Shown piece after piece: positions 22,101 through 30,807 of a stretch of DNA of 64,000 bases; the stretch's first letter is position 1, and the number at the start of each line of letters is the position of its first letter. The notes under the pieces are model-generated. The model was not told the origin of the DNA. It saw nothing but the letters and a program-made list of their open reading frames with translations, and ran no database searches. Source of the DNA: Sphaerolaimus hirsutus (Eukaryota > Nematoda > Chromadorea > Monhysterida > Sphaerolaimidae); assembly GCA_964036195.1 (NCBI GenBank), contig OZ038455.1, positions 7,271,855 to 7,335,854 on the forward strand, written 5' to 3'. A program made the translations under genes and the position numbers.

Positions 22101-25100
22101 AAACTGACGGAATGGAGATATCGAGTTTCGGAAAAAAAAACTCCTCAATTATCATTGGCATCATTCCAACGTGAACGATGGCGACCGGGGTGATTTTTCC
22201 TCACCCGGTTAACATTGGGAAGTTAAGCAAGGGGGCGGTGTTATTCGAGGGTGTATTATATTTACGCGAATTTAGGGTAGTTTGTACTAAACAGTTACAT
22301 ACCCAGAGTGGGATACGAAATCAGGCGACCAGATGTCATTGTATCCAAAGCGCATTTGTGAAACGCCGCCGTAATCTTCTGGATTCCACACCAATTTTGA
22401 ATCCATCCAATGCTATAAAGGTAAAGATTGGATATGGTAGATCCAACAAAAAAATCGAAAGACGTAATTTATGAGTCGATCCTAACTACCGGAGATAACA
22501 TAATTTTTTTGCGGAAACTGGCTAAAAATAACTCCCTCGCCTCAATATTGATCATGCATTTTACTTGAGATTTTGTTGTAAAAATGACTTCTCCCATCGA
22601 TTAACGCTACAGTAAAAAAATCCTAAAGAAGCAATAACTTCCCTGGCCCCAGATTTAATTGGGCTGATTATCCCTGAGAGGGAGGACATGACAGGCGTGT
22701 CTGGCAATTCGAGATTTTCTTGGACAGGCATGCCCTCGCCCGCCCGCCCGCCCCTTTTTTGCCCAGAACTGCTCAGATTCACTCCATTTTGAAAACTTTG
22801 ACCTAAGTCATCGCCATTTTTATCTTTATACACGGTTATATACCTATTTTTATATTTATGGCAATTTCGGAATTTTTGGCCGGCTGCCAAGTTTGCATAA
22901 GACGTATGTCCGAGTTTTATTTTTATTTTTGGGAGTAAAATCCCGCCGGACCCGCCCGTCGCGCCAGGCACCTGACAGCCGCTGCCCGACTGCCAGGCAG
23001 ATCGAGATTCAATTGCGTGCCGGGCGGCAGCTGTCAGGTGCCTGGCGCGACGGGCGGGTCGGGCGGGATTTTACTCCCGAAAAGAAAAAGAAAAATCGGA
23101 GATACATCTGAAGAAAACTTGGCAGCCGGCCAAAAATGTTGAAATCGCTATAAATATAAAAAAATCTGGTATATAACCATGTATAAAGATGAGAATAGCG
23201 ATTATGAAAGTCGCAGTTTTCAAAATGGAGCGATTTTGGACAAAAATCGCTCATAATTTGCTACACGTAAATAAATTGTTGCAGATCGATTTGGGGGGGG
23301 GGGGGGGGGGTCAGTAGATAGTTGAGGAAAAATTTGCCTCTGGGTAGATAGATAGCTGAGCAGCATCCAGGGGCTGTCCCAGACCCTGTACAAAACCCTG
23401 TAAAGTGTAAAATTCCTTGTAAAATGTCATGTGTCAGGTAAAAGGCTGTGTAAAATGTCAAATGTCATATAAAAGACCCTGTAAAATGTCTGTTGTAATG
23501 GAACACGTTAAAAATTGCCAAAATCGTCACCACAAATGTTAATTTTTTTCGTCCTCACTTCAAAAAATACTGTGCACAAATATGATGGTTGATGAAAAAA
23601 GTGCAAAAAAATTTGGCACCTTAAGGCGTGTTTGAACACAGGACCTGTGAACTCCCAGCAGAAACACATACACATCGACCACAGGAGGTGTTGCTTTAGC
23701 TGTCTTAGCAACCTTCATATTCAAACACTGTATTTTTTGAACAATGTGGACAATAAAAATCAACGTTTGTGGCGATGATTATTGAGATTTTCAACGTTTT
23801 TCATTACATCTGACATCCTCAGATGTTTTTTTATCTAAATTTTTCATTACAACCATGAAATATCATGCAAATTTGTGCCCACCCTTAGGGTTCAAACGGG
23901 ATCCAGATCCCGGATCCCGTGAAATTCCGGGATTTTGCAGTCCTGATCCCGAAAATTTTCAAATCCCGATCCTGAGAAACTCCCAAGTCCAGGATCCCGA
24001 TCCCGGACAAATCAGTGAAATTATAAAAAGTGAAAGAATGACGTTTTTGTATGCAAAAATGTGAACGAAAACCCCCCAGCATCCATTTTATACCACTTTT
24101 CTGGCATCCAACAGTGTTTTGAGACCTTTATGAACAACTGTGGATGCCAGAACATTGGCCAAAATTTATATCCCAAGACCCCAATCCCGATCCTGAAAAA
24201 ATGCCAATCCCAATCCTGATCCCGATCCCGTGACCCCAATCCCGGCCAATCCTAATCCCGATCCCGAAATCTCAAAAAACCAATCCCGATTCCAATCCCG
24301 ATCCCGAAATATCAATCCCGTTTGAACCCTACCCACCCTGCACCTCCGGGGCTGCAGGGCAGAATATCCTTTTTCTTTTTTATTCTGCCCAGCAGACATG
24401 CAATTGCCCTCCCAATTAAATCTCGTTTGCCATTTTTCAGGCAAATCTGGCACAGTGAGGGCACGTCTGGCAGGCGCTCGGTCGTGTCAGGCGCCTGGCA
24501 GGCGTGACGGGCGTGTCAGGCGCCAGGCAGGGAGGGCAAAAATTTGTCTGCCCAATTAAATCTGGGGCCTGGGGACGTGTATGTATGAAGGGCAACGATG
24601 GCAAACAGAAATTCGGAAATTTGAAAACACTTTCGAATTTTCACTTTTTTACCCTTTTCAATTTTTATTTTACCCCTTGGAAAAAAACAATTGAAATTTT
24701 GTTTTAGAAAAATTAACAAATTCGAAAACGCTCTCGAATTTCCTAATTATTTTCATTATTTTTTGCAGAAAATGCATAAAAAATACAGAAACACAGTTTA
24801 AAAAATTAGATTTGCATGAATTGATTTATAGTGACAGAACAAAAATGCGCAGAAGTGTCTGCAGTAACAGTTTGGAAGACTGCAAAGCATGAAAATGTAT
24901 TCAAAATTCACCAGAAAAATAAAAAATGCAGTAATTTGATGCAAAAATTTTTTTTTAATTAAAAACTCTGAAAACTACTGTATATCCTCGAATAAGTGCC
25001 CAGGGGGGTTATTATTTCATCAAAAGTTTTGGACGGGAGAGTTATTCAAGGGGAGGAGTTATTTTTTCCTTTGAACTTTCACTTAATTCATTGTATGGAT

Positions 25101-27144
25101 GCATTCCATCAACAAATCTAATCCAGGTAATACAAGGTAAAACATTCATGCTAAAATTAGTGTTCATTGGCATCAGAGTTGGAAAAACGTATTTACGTTT
25201 ACCCGAAATACCCGGTTATTTGGGTATTTATACTTACGTTTACGTTTACGTTTTCCAAAAATACCATTACGTTTTGTTACGTTTTCCTGGCACAATTACC
25301 CGGGTACCAGAGAAAACGTAAAAATCCAACCACGCGTCTGCCAAATGTGCTCTATTACTACATAGTCACATATTGATTTTGTGTGAAAAGTTATACCAAT
25401 TGGACATAATGCCAATGGTGTTGTGTAATTGTCGTTTTGACAGTGCAAATATTCTCAATAAATGTAATCAAGCAATTTTAAATGTAATCAATGTGTCAAT
25501 TGTTGAATGTGAACAGTGTGGTGAATGAATGTATTAATAGCTTTAAATACAAGCAGAAAATGGAATGTGTGTATTTATGGGAGTATTGTGCATTAGACAA
25601 CCTTTCACTGTTTTGTTTCATTCATATCGTGCTGATGTTTAGCAGAAATGTAATGTTTGATGAAGAAGTGTTCTAATCCAAGAGCTTGCTAAACTGCGAG
25701 GCCATCAGCACCAACATTCATTTACAAAGGTAAACATTTCAAAAAAGATGTTTTCTTTGCTATGAAATGCAAGTGAAAAATGTGGATGGAAACATGAATA
25801 CATTGTTGAAAATGTCACAACAATGGTCTTTTCAGAAGCTCTGCTCATATGGGGTACTTCTTGAAATTTTTACGTTTACGTTTTCTTTTACGTATTCCTT
25901 GGTATTTTAAAAATACCTTACGTTTTAGTATTTATACTTTAAATTTGGAAAAGGTATTTACGTTTACGTTTACGTTTTCCAAAAATACCGGTATTTGAAC
26001 AACTCTGATTGGCATTTGAATCATTCAAATACACATTGTGGATACACATACCAAATACCCAGAGGGGGAGGGGGGTTATTCAAGAGAGGGGAGTTATTCA
26101 AGAGGGGGGAGTTATTCAAGGGGATGAGTTATTGTTTTCTAACCTGGCAAACCAGGGGAAGTTGTTCAAGGGGGTGTTTTTCAAGGGGGAGGACTTATTC
26201 AAGTATTTTTGGTAAATTCAAAAATTTGAAAAACATTTTCAGAAAAAATTCAAAATTTGAAACATTGTTTTAGGAAAAAAACACTCAAAAATTTGAACAC
26301 TTTTTTCCAATGTTTGCCATCGTTAATGAGGGGTCATGCTCCACTCCTTCAAAAAACTTAGTATACTCGGGTGACATTACAGCCTACATTGTCGGAGGAA
26401 ATACTCCATCATGACGTCATAACCACAGTCTGCAGTGAACTGCGGCTGACTGAACCGAACTGCGGCCCTTTCATGGCGCGCGACGCCCTGTCATGCGGAA
26501 GTTTCATCACGTTGTCTCATAAGTTTTCGGCTGGCCGCCTGCCAACCGAACCCTTAACTCCTATTTGTTTGTAGGGTATCGTGTCTGCCGAGTATACTAT
26601 ACTTAACAACCTTGAAAAAGAGTAATGGGTAAAACAACAAAACTTGCATGTTTTTCCAACATTCGCACGCGAAGCTCGTTCGTTTTTCTGCACTGCGAAT
26701 GGTATCAGACAAATGAAGCTGATTAGTGAAGACAAAAACAACAGGGATGTATGAAAGACTACAGGAAAAGTAGGAAACGTACAAAATGAAAAGCCTGCAG
26801 TACATAAGTGATGTTGTCATATATACCGTCGGCATGTTTCTTGACTGGGGGCAGTCCCAGACCCTGCAAAATGCCCCGGAAAATGTAAAATGTCATGCAG
26901 TGTCAAAAGTGACGTAAAATGCCCTGCAAAATGGCAACTCGGTTGCCATTTGGCAGGGCATTCTACGTGACTTTTGACACAGCATGACATTTGACATTTC
27001 ACAGGGCATTTTGCAGGGTCTGGGATTGGCACCTGGTCGCACGTTCACACTGCCATAGTTGCTTAGTAAATCCCTTTGTAGACGTGTTTCATCGAATTCG
27101 GCAACGGCAAAAGTTATGAGACAAAATGAAAATAGCAGTTTCAT
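19103..27144 (-). CDS. AChBP-like gene A: soluble Cys-loop ligand-binding-domain protein (multi-exon)
   Basis: Seven exons on the minus strand: 27,144-27,033; 26,844-26,783; about 26,692-26,645 (boundary uncertain); 22,412-22,303; 21,478-21,303; 19,521-19,412; 19,174-19,103. The product starts with a signal peptide (MKLLFSFCLITFAVA), then DETRLQRDLLSNYG..RPV, the usual N-terminal helix of nicotinic receptor-type domains. It continues with HWMDSKLVWNPEDYGG, the Cys-loop strand region, GGWTY and loop C YPCCSEPY, and stops at FTIELDG. A receptor would run on into M1; here TGA TAG follow directly, as in mollusc AChBP. The Cys-loop lacks the receptor FPF motif. The predicted role is a secreted pentameric ligand-binding protein. 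The loop-A tyrosine is replaced by His. A diverged non-channel receptor subunit is the alternative. Confidence 0.72.
19175..19411 (-). other. Intron 6 of AChBP-like A
   Basis: Between donor GTTGGC and acceptor CCTGTCGCAG. No repeat or other gene recognised. Confidence 0.6.
19412..19521 (-). CDS. AChBP-like A exon 6
   Basis: 110 bp, acceptor TTTCTCTCGCAG, donor GTTGGC (weak). Reads SWRVAIKPAKGMDMSELKSN then KSGSATLVGVPKLTYRE, in phase with exons 5 and 7 and aligned residue for residue with copy B. Confidence 0.75.
19745..20162. mobile_element. TA-target C-rich MITE in intron 5 of AChBP-like A
   Basis: Tips CCGTATTACCTCGAATTA and TATTTCGAGGTAATACGG with TA flanks. GTACATGACAAATAC subfamily. 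Confidence 0.8.
20163..21033. other. Intron 5 of AChBP-like A, with a dispersed AACTTGGCAGCCGGCC repeat
   Basis: 20,524-20,700 belongs to a dispersed family (also 22,870-23,260, 35,155-35,300 and 35,480-35,650) marked by AACTTGGCAGC, a TATATAACCATGTATA block and an AATAGCGATTATGAA block. Nothing coding is seen. Confidence 0.5.
21034..21269. mobile_element. TA-target C-rich MITE adjacent to exon 5
   Basis: Tips CCGTATTCCCTGTAATAA and TATTTCGAGGGATACGG with TA flanks. Ends 34 bp from exon 5 of AChBP-like A. Confidence 0.65.
21303..21478 (-). CDS. AChBP-like A exon 5 (Cys-loop and loop B)
   Basis: 176 bp, acceptor TTGCAATAG, donor GTGAGT. Reads YEFIDDGIPYPF, NYVPAIKYTIPC, then a 14-residue inter-cysteine loop, then CELKSGGWTYD. 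Loop-B Trp is kept. Confidence 0.85.
21479..22302 (-). other. Intron 4 of AChBP-like A
   Basis: Holds a C-rich MITE fragment (21,749-21,840). A palindromic stretch (about 21,910-22,145) has arms containing AACTCGATATCTCCATTTT or its complement around a loop near 22,025. No exon is apparent. Confidence 0.5.
22303..22412 (-). CDS. AChBP-like A exon 4 (110 bp)
   Basis: Acceptor CTTTATAG, donor GTATGT. Exactly 110 bp, the conserved size of this exon in nicotinic receptor genes. Reads HWMDSKLVWNPEDYGGVS, then NDIWSPDFVSHS. The loop-A aromatic position (Tyr in AChBP and in copy B) is His. Confidence 0.85.
23370..23490. mobile_element. Introner-family fragment
   Basis: GGGGCTGTCCCAGACCCTGT, followed by repeated CCCTGTAAAATGTCA words as in the two intron-forming copies. 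The second arm is incomplete. Confidence 0.55.
23886..24331. mobile_element. hAT-like element with GATCCCG arrays
   Basis: Tips TAGGGTTCAAACGGGATCC and TCCCGTTTGAACCCTA. Exact 8-bp duplication CCCACCCT (23,878-23,885; 24,332-24,339). Arrays of GATCCCGATCCCGAAAT at both ends enclose a unique core (about 24,010-24,170). Confidence 0.88.
25174..26007. mobile_element. hAT-like element with TTTACGTTTACG arrays
   Basis: Tips CAGAGTTGGAAAAACGTA and TATTTGAACAACTCTG. Exact 8-bp duplication ATTGGCAT (25,166-25,173; 26,008-26,015). TTTACGTTTACGTTTTCC words near both ends and a unique 0.5-kb core. It lies in intron 3 of AChBP-like A. Confidence 0.88.
26362..26596. mobile_element. TATACTC-type MITE, 235 bp
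   Basis: Begins TATACTCGGGTGACATTACA and ends GTCTGCCGAGTATA. It lies about 50 bp from candidate exon 3 of AChBP-like A. Confidence 0.65.
26645..26692 (-). CDS. AChBP-like A exon 3 (candidate)
   Basis: Reads QKNERASRANVGKTC, which resembles the family's EKNQ....NV segment. The family's exon here is 45 bp. An acceptor CATTCGCAG precedes it, but neither the donor (a GCAAGT site or GTTTTG) nor the phase fits cleanly, so limits are approximate or the exon is damaged. Confidence 0.4.
26783..26844 (-). CDS. AChBP-like A exon 2
   Basis: 62 nt. It starts directly after the introner and reads V-KKHADGIYDNITYVLQAFHF, matching the beta-1 strand region after RPV in the family (RPVxxHAD...). A donor GTACGT follows in phase 0 at 26,782. 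Confidence 0.6.
26845..27032 (-). mobile_element. Introner: foldback transposon forming intron 1 of AChBP-like A
   Basis: On the gene strand the intron runs GTGCCAATCCCAGACCC...GGGACTGCCCC then CAG. The transposon itself is 26,848-27,032 (185 bp), with inverted tips around a central AACTCGGTTGCC loop, so nearly the whole element folds on itself. CAG stands on both sides (27,033-27,035 and 26,845-26,847 on the gene strand), a 3-bp target duplication. The GT donor is the element's first two bases, and the AG acceptor is the duplicated target. Removing it joins RP-V-KKHAD in frame. Read-through would meet a stop. Confidence 0.85.
27033..27144 (-). CDS. AChBP-like A exon 1 (signal peptide and N-terminal helix)
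   Basis: 112 nt, 37 codons plus one base. ATG at 27,144; hydrophobic signal MKLLFSFCLITFAVA followed by EFDETRLQRDLLSNYG and VRP. The exon ends CAG at the donor GTGCCA, which is the tip of the introner element. The spliced codon G+TC restores the family's RPV motif. Confidence 0.75.
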
Positions 27145-27419
27145 GTTGTTATTTTTATTTGGGAAGTCAAAAATTACACAATGTCAGGTTTTCGCACATT
27201 GGTCAGCTTGTACAGATAAATCGTTTGGAAATTTGTTGAGCTTTTGCGAAATATCAGATTTCACGCTTTTAAAATACACACATTTCCAATTTGTTAACAT
27301 TCATTTTTTACATGTAGATGTGATGCAGTGAACACTCGCAAAAGGGTTTCGCAATTTTTTGCCAACATTTTCAACTTTTGCAGAAGCAACATTTTCAACT
27401 TTTTGCCCCTCGAAATATA
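27145..27419. other. Upstream region of AChBP-like A (probable promoter side)
   Basis: Region directly 5' of the AChBP-like A start codon. AT-rich; no TATA box, exon or repeat that I can support. Confidence 0.3.
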
Positions 27420-27600
27420 CCGTATTTCCTCGAAATGCCCACGGGGGAGGGGGGGGGGTATTTTTTCAGAGGCGAAATTTTGAGGGGGTATTTCGAGGGG
27501 GTGCTTATTTGAGGGGGGGGGGTCTTGTCAGAAATTTTCATTCAATTCATACTAAAGAGTATGCTTCATATACCGAAAACTGATAATCAATGTGTCCAAA
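27420..27600. mobile_element. Partial TA-type C-rich MITE
   Basis: The left tip CCGTATTTCCTCGAAATG is preceded by TA. G-rich words GGGGGTATTTCGAGGGGG follow. The right tip is absent. Confidence 0.55.
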
Positions 27601-27676
27601 TAGGGTATATTGAGAGATTCCTCCCCTTTACATTCTGTCCAGTGTTCTTAACAAGACACTAAGATCTGGTGTCAAG

Positions 27677-27752
27677 TGATCTTGGTAGCACATTGGTTAG
27701 TGCACTGGAGAGCCAATTCCAGGGAGGTGGGTTCGATTCCAACCTCAGATCA
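27677..27752 (+). tRNA. tRNA-like sequence (pseudogene or SINE head)
   Basis: 76 nt with a 6-bp acceptor-like pairing (TGATCT/AGATCA), a D-arm-like GCAC...GTGC hairpin with the A-box-like TAGCACATTGG, and a perfect B box GGTTCGATTCC in the T-arm position. The anticodon arm pairs CTGGA/TCCAG but has an 8-nt loop, and the D-arm spacing is off, so it is unlikely to be a working tRNA. The sequence 3' of it (about 27,788-27,940) recurs at 30,808-30,950 behind another AGCACATTGG, which suggests a tRNA-derived SINE. Confidence 0.5.
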
Positions 27753-27787
27753 TACATTTTTTTCAATATCAACATACATCAAAAAGT

Positions 27788-27940
27788 TCATCTCCACCTA
27801 TACAATTGCGAAAGAACTGCACGGTAAGCATGCTTCAATGCAAAAGATAGGAGGCACAATCAGAGGCCTCAACGCCCTCATTTTTAGCCTGGTTCGCGTG
27901 TGTTTTTGCACACAATGCAGTCACTTTTTATTAGCACATA
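27788..27940 (+). repeat. SINE-like body, copy 1
   Basis: Begins ATCTCCACCTATACAATT and contains CAATGCAAAAGATAGGAGGC and TTGCACACAATGCAGTCAC. The same order is seen at 30,808-30,950 with few differences. Confidence 0.6.
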
Positions 27941-28099
27941 TGTTCTGCTGATGGCCTTTACAGACAGGAACTTCATTCTGTGTCTCATTTGTGTGTTTTT
28001 TTACACAGTATAAAGTCACTTTTTATTACCACAGAAATGTAACAATCGACAAAAATCGAAATACTACCCCCAAATCCCACCCTCCCTCAACCCCCCCAG

Positions 28100-28322
28100 T
28101 CAAACCGGCCGGGGCCTATCCGTCCGTCGCGAGTACGCTGGCGACGTGCTCTTCATGGACTTGGTGCACGTGATGCCGACGCGGTACAGGCCGGTGCGCG
28201 TGATGGCCGGCCAGCTGTACGAGCACCCGCGCACCGCGCAGCTCAGACGCGTGCTCGAGGAGGCGGAGCTTGTGAAGGGGGTCACCATGTTGTTGGAGGG
28301 CAACCAGGCTGCCGAGTTGAAG
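28100..28322 (+). CDS. POLR1A: POLR1A exon a
   Basis: Acceptor CCCCCCCAG, donor GTTGCT. 223 nt, GC-rich. Reads RREYAGDVLFMDLVHVMP, then RVLEEAELVKGVTMLLEG. Confidence 0.8.
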
Positions 28323-29843
28323 GTTGCTTTTTTTTTGGGGGGGGGGTCCTTTGGGAAGCTTTGAGAGTGAAGGTGTCAAATTTCCGTCTTTTGTTTCAGT
28401 TTTCCGCAGTAAAATTTTACCTTTTCGCTTTCCTTTTGCCGACGGCTGAAGAATTTTCGCCTTTCCGTTTTCCGTAATGATTCTTTTTGACACCCTATTT
28501 GAGTTACGTTTTTATTGTGTTGTTGTTGTTGGCATTTTTTCACCCAAAATTGGGATCTAAAACTGAATTTGAGACCGAAACTGTCACATAAATACAAATG
28601 GTGTCGGGAATAGGGATGGGAATTGGAAAATCGTCAAGAATTGGTCGTGCAGTGGTGTTGCTAAATTTTGTTGGCGACACGCTTTCACATTTTGTGTGCA
28701 TCAACAAATTGAAACCAACTTTCACGCACGCCCAATTTGCATCTGATGCCAAAAAAAACATGCAAATTTCGATGCACTATTACAGGATTTGGTGGATCGG
28801 CGGCTGCCCGGCAAGTGGGATTACGCGTACAAACTGCACCAGGCGTATTTGAACCTGCAAGCGCGGCTGAATGTGCTCTTTGACCAGGAATCGAACAAGG
28901 TTCTCGGCGAGAAGGCGCCTGGCGTCAGACAAATTCTGGAGAAAAAAGAAGGTTAGTATTTTTTTGTTTTCGTTTTTTTTTGACTGGTTGTAAATTTGTG
29001 AAATAATGTGAACACCAAATGTGTTCCCCACCCCCAGGAATGTTCCGCAAGCACATGATGGGCAAGCGCGTGAACTTCGCCTGCCGCTCGGTGATCACCC
29101 CCGACCCGTACTTGTGCATCGACCAGGTGCCACTCCCAGACTCTGTAGAATGTCATGTCATATGTCAACATTAATGCAATGTCAAAGTTCATGGAAAATA
29201 TCAAACGACCATAAATAAAAGAAATTTTGACATTTTACATGACTTTTGACACTTTGCATGACATTTTACATGACGTTTTACACGGTCTCTGAGTGGCACC
29301 AGGTGGGCGTTCCTGCAGTTTTCGCCAGACGACTCACCGTCTCGGAGCCTGTAAATGATCGCAATTTAGCTCGGCTAAGGAAGCTCGTCGATCGGGGCCC
29401 TAACGTGTACCCGGGGTGAGTTGCGGGTATTTTTCGCTTTCTATTTTTGTGTTCGTTGCGTGTATATGCGCGACTTAATTTAAAAGCTATATTTAACTGG
29501 AGTTTTCCGATGTTTCGATGTTTCCGATCTATTTTAAGCTGCACTGGAAAATGATATCAATTCATATCATATACCAAAGCATATGAAGTATAGCATTGTG
29601 GAATCCTGCATAATTGTTTTTTAAACATTATCATATTGCTCGCATTTCAAATCATCTATCATTAAAAATTTTTTTCCGATCAAAAACCAAAAATATATAA
29701 AATACCCCGCCGCAGCGCGAATTTCGTCACTGCACCCAATGGAGCTCAATATGCGATCAATCCAAAATCTTCAACGAGTGGCTCAGTGCAGAAAGGGCCT
29801 CAAAGCAGAAACACCGCCGATGCAGACAGATTACAGCCGCCAG
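28100..29843 (+). CDS. POLR1A: RNA polymerase I largest subunit, internal exon block (partial)
   Basis: Five consecutive exons (28,100-28,322; 28,786-28,951; 29,038-29,126; 29,303-29,415; 29,716-29,843) encode about 239 aa in one continuous frame. Diagnostic stretches are DVLFMDLVHVMPTRYRPVR (Pol I-type clamp region), KKEGMFRKHMMGKRVNFACR then SVITPDPYL, and VGVPAVFARRLTVSEP then GPNVYPGANFV. These match the A190/RPA1 region leading up to the catalytic aspartate loop. It would form part of the clamp/active-centre module of nucleolar Pol I. All junctions are GT-AG and in phase. Upstream exons are not seen (AChBP-like A occupies that side on the other strand), and the NADFDGD catalytic exon was not found downstream. 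The gene is therefore either spread over very long introns or this is a partial copy. Confidence 0.85.
28368..28497. mobile_element. Short hAT-like element with TTTCCG words, in a POLR1A intron
   Basis: Ends TGAAGGTGTCAAATTTCCG and TTTTGACACCCTA. Flanks TTTGAGAG (28,360-28,367) and TTTGAGTT (28,498-28,505) agree at 6 of 8 bases. Only 130 bp, made largely of TTTTCCGT words. Confidence 0.6.
28786..28951 (+). CDS. POLR1A: POLR1A exon b
   Basis: Acceptor TATTACAG, donor GTTAGT. 166 nt. Reads DLVDRRLPGKWDYAYKLHQA and ends APGVRQILEKKEG across the junction. Confidence 0.85.
29038..29126 (+). CDS. POLR1A: POLR1A exon c
   Basis: Acceptor CCCCACCCCCAG. 89 nt. Reads MFRKHMMGKRVNFACRSVI then TPDPYLCIDQ. 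Ends at CAG; the donor GTGCCA is the introner tip. Confidence 0.88.
29127..29302 (+). mobile_element. Introner: foldback transposon forming a POLR1A intron
   Basis: The intron starts GTGCCACTCCCAGACTC and ends GTCTCTGAGTGGCAC plus CAG. The transposon is 29,127-29,299 (173 bp) with inverted ends. CAG occurs on both sides (29,124-29,126 and 29,300-29,302). The internal words AATGTCATG and GACTTTTGACA match the AChBP-like A introner. Splicing joins IDQ to VGVPAVF exactly as in the family; unspliced, the frame stops after 18 codons (TAA 29,172-29,174). Confidence 0.9.
29303..29415 (+). CDS. POLR1A: POLR1A exon d
   Basis: 113 nt. Reads VGVPAVFARRLTVSEPVN then ARLRKLVDRGPNVYPG. Donor GTGAGT. Confidence 0.88.
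29716..29843 (+). CDS. POLR1A: POLR1A exon e
   Basis: Acceptor CGCCGCAG, donor GTGAGT. 128 nt. Reads ANFVTAPNGAQYAINPKSST and continues to RLQPP in phase. Confidence 0.75.
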
Positions 29844-29980
29844 GTGAGTGCATTCAGTCTTGTAAAGGATTCGAGCGTGATCCCGATCCCGAATTCCGAT
29901 AATTTTCGGGATTCATGGATTCCGAGACCCCAATTCCGACTATTGATGAAATGGTCACGAAACGTTACACCCGTTCGAAC

Positions 29981-30406
29981 TAGGGTGTCAAATTTCCGTT
30001 TCCGTTTTCCGTTTCCGCCTTTCCGCAGGAAAATGTTATAATTTTCCGTTTTCCGGCAGCCGAAAAAATTTTACCTTTCCGTTTTCCATTTTCTGGCAGT
30101 TGAATATTTTTTACCTTTCCGTTTTCCGGCAGCTGAAAAATTATTACGTTTCCGTTTTTCCGGCCCATTTTTCCGTTTTCTTGCTGAAAAATTTTTGCGT
30201 TTCCATTTTTCCAGGCCATTTTTCCATTTTCTGGCTCGATTTTCAGTTTTCTGGCATTTTTCCATTGTTTTTCCAATCTGTATTTATCTTTTTCCACTAT
30301 GGTGTATTTAACTACCAGGTTCTTCTCTCATTCATAATTTTTATCTGTATCCAAATCTGTAAAAAACACAAAGTAATTTTGGACACATACTTTGCAGTCC
30401 GCTGAG
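29981..30406. mobile_element. Left part of a TTTCCG-word hAT-like element
   Basis: Tip TAGGGTGTCAAATTTCCG at 29,981, then about 300 bp of TTTTCCG words. Its last 100 bp match the interior of the element at 45,446-46,886 in reverse. It is cut at 30,407 by another element and no right tip is present. Confidence 0.6.
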
Positions 30407-30760
30407 TAGGGATGGAAAAAAGCGCTCTTTTTAACGGCCCCACTTTTTAAAAAAAAGCGCTTTTTTCACTTTTTTTCAAAAATTGTCAAGGCGTTACCTA
30501 AAAAAGCTCCCAAAAACGGTCCTGAGTCAATATATACAGGTATATCAGACAAGTGACAGTACTTGTGATGATATATAACCATAGAATGGCTATGTAATCA
30601 TCTGATGGCATTATAAGTGCTGATTTCTGCCAAAAAATCCAATTTTATGTCGACTAATTACGTATATCGCCGTTTTTGAACGTTTCTTGAGTGCAAGCGA
30701 AGTTAGGCATGGAATAGTGCTTAAATTTGGCTATAAAAAGTTGGCTAATACATGACAGTG
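30407..30760. mobile_element. hAT-like element with AAAAAGCGCTTTTT words, partial
   Basis: Begins TAGGGATGGAAAAAAGCGC. The interior (AGCTCCC...GGTATATCAGACA...CATTATAAGTGCTGATTT...GGAATAGTG) is homologous to the cores of 41,073-41,756 and 56,233-56,814, but the terminal word is AAAAAGCGCTTTTT rather than AAAACGTTTT. The right end was not found. Confidence 0.6.
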
Positions 30761-30807
30761 ATGTTTCACACTGTAGAAAAGTGGAAGCACATTGGCTGGA
30801 TATTATC

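Larger units (their letters stand above)
22646..24568. mobile_element. Non-autonomous CTG-target element with large foldback and nested insertions
   Basis: Termini GCCCCAGATTTAATTGGGC and GCCCAATTAAATCTGGGGC, flanked by CTG (22,643-22,645; 24,569-24,571). A long palindrome (arms about 22,786-22,990 and 23,022-23,230) forms its left half. An introner-family fragment (about 23,370-23,490) and the GATCCCG hAT-like element (23,886-24,331) are nested in it. It shares ATTTAATT tips and target with the three-ORF element at 45,406-52,546. It lies in intron 3 of AChBP-like A. Confidence 0.75.

Noticed and set aside
26893-27144. 83-codon ORF reading through exon 1 into the introner
   Set aside because: Only the first 37 codons match the ligand-binding family; the rest is transposon sequence, and splicing at 27,032/26,845 restores the family motif.
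27677-27752. Functional tRNA gene
   Set aside because: Anticodon loop of eight bases and shifted D-arm spacing; kept only as tRNA-like.
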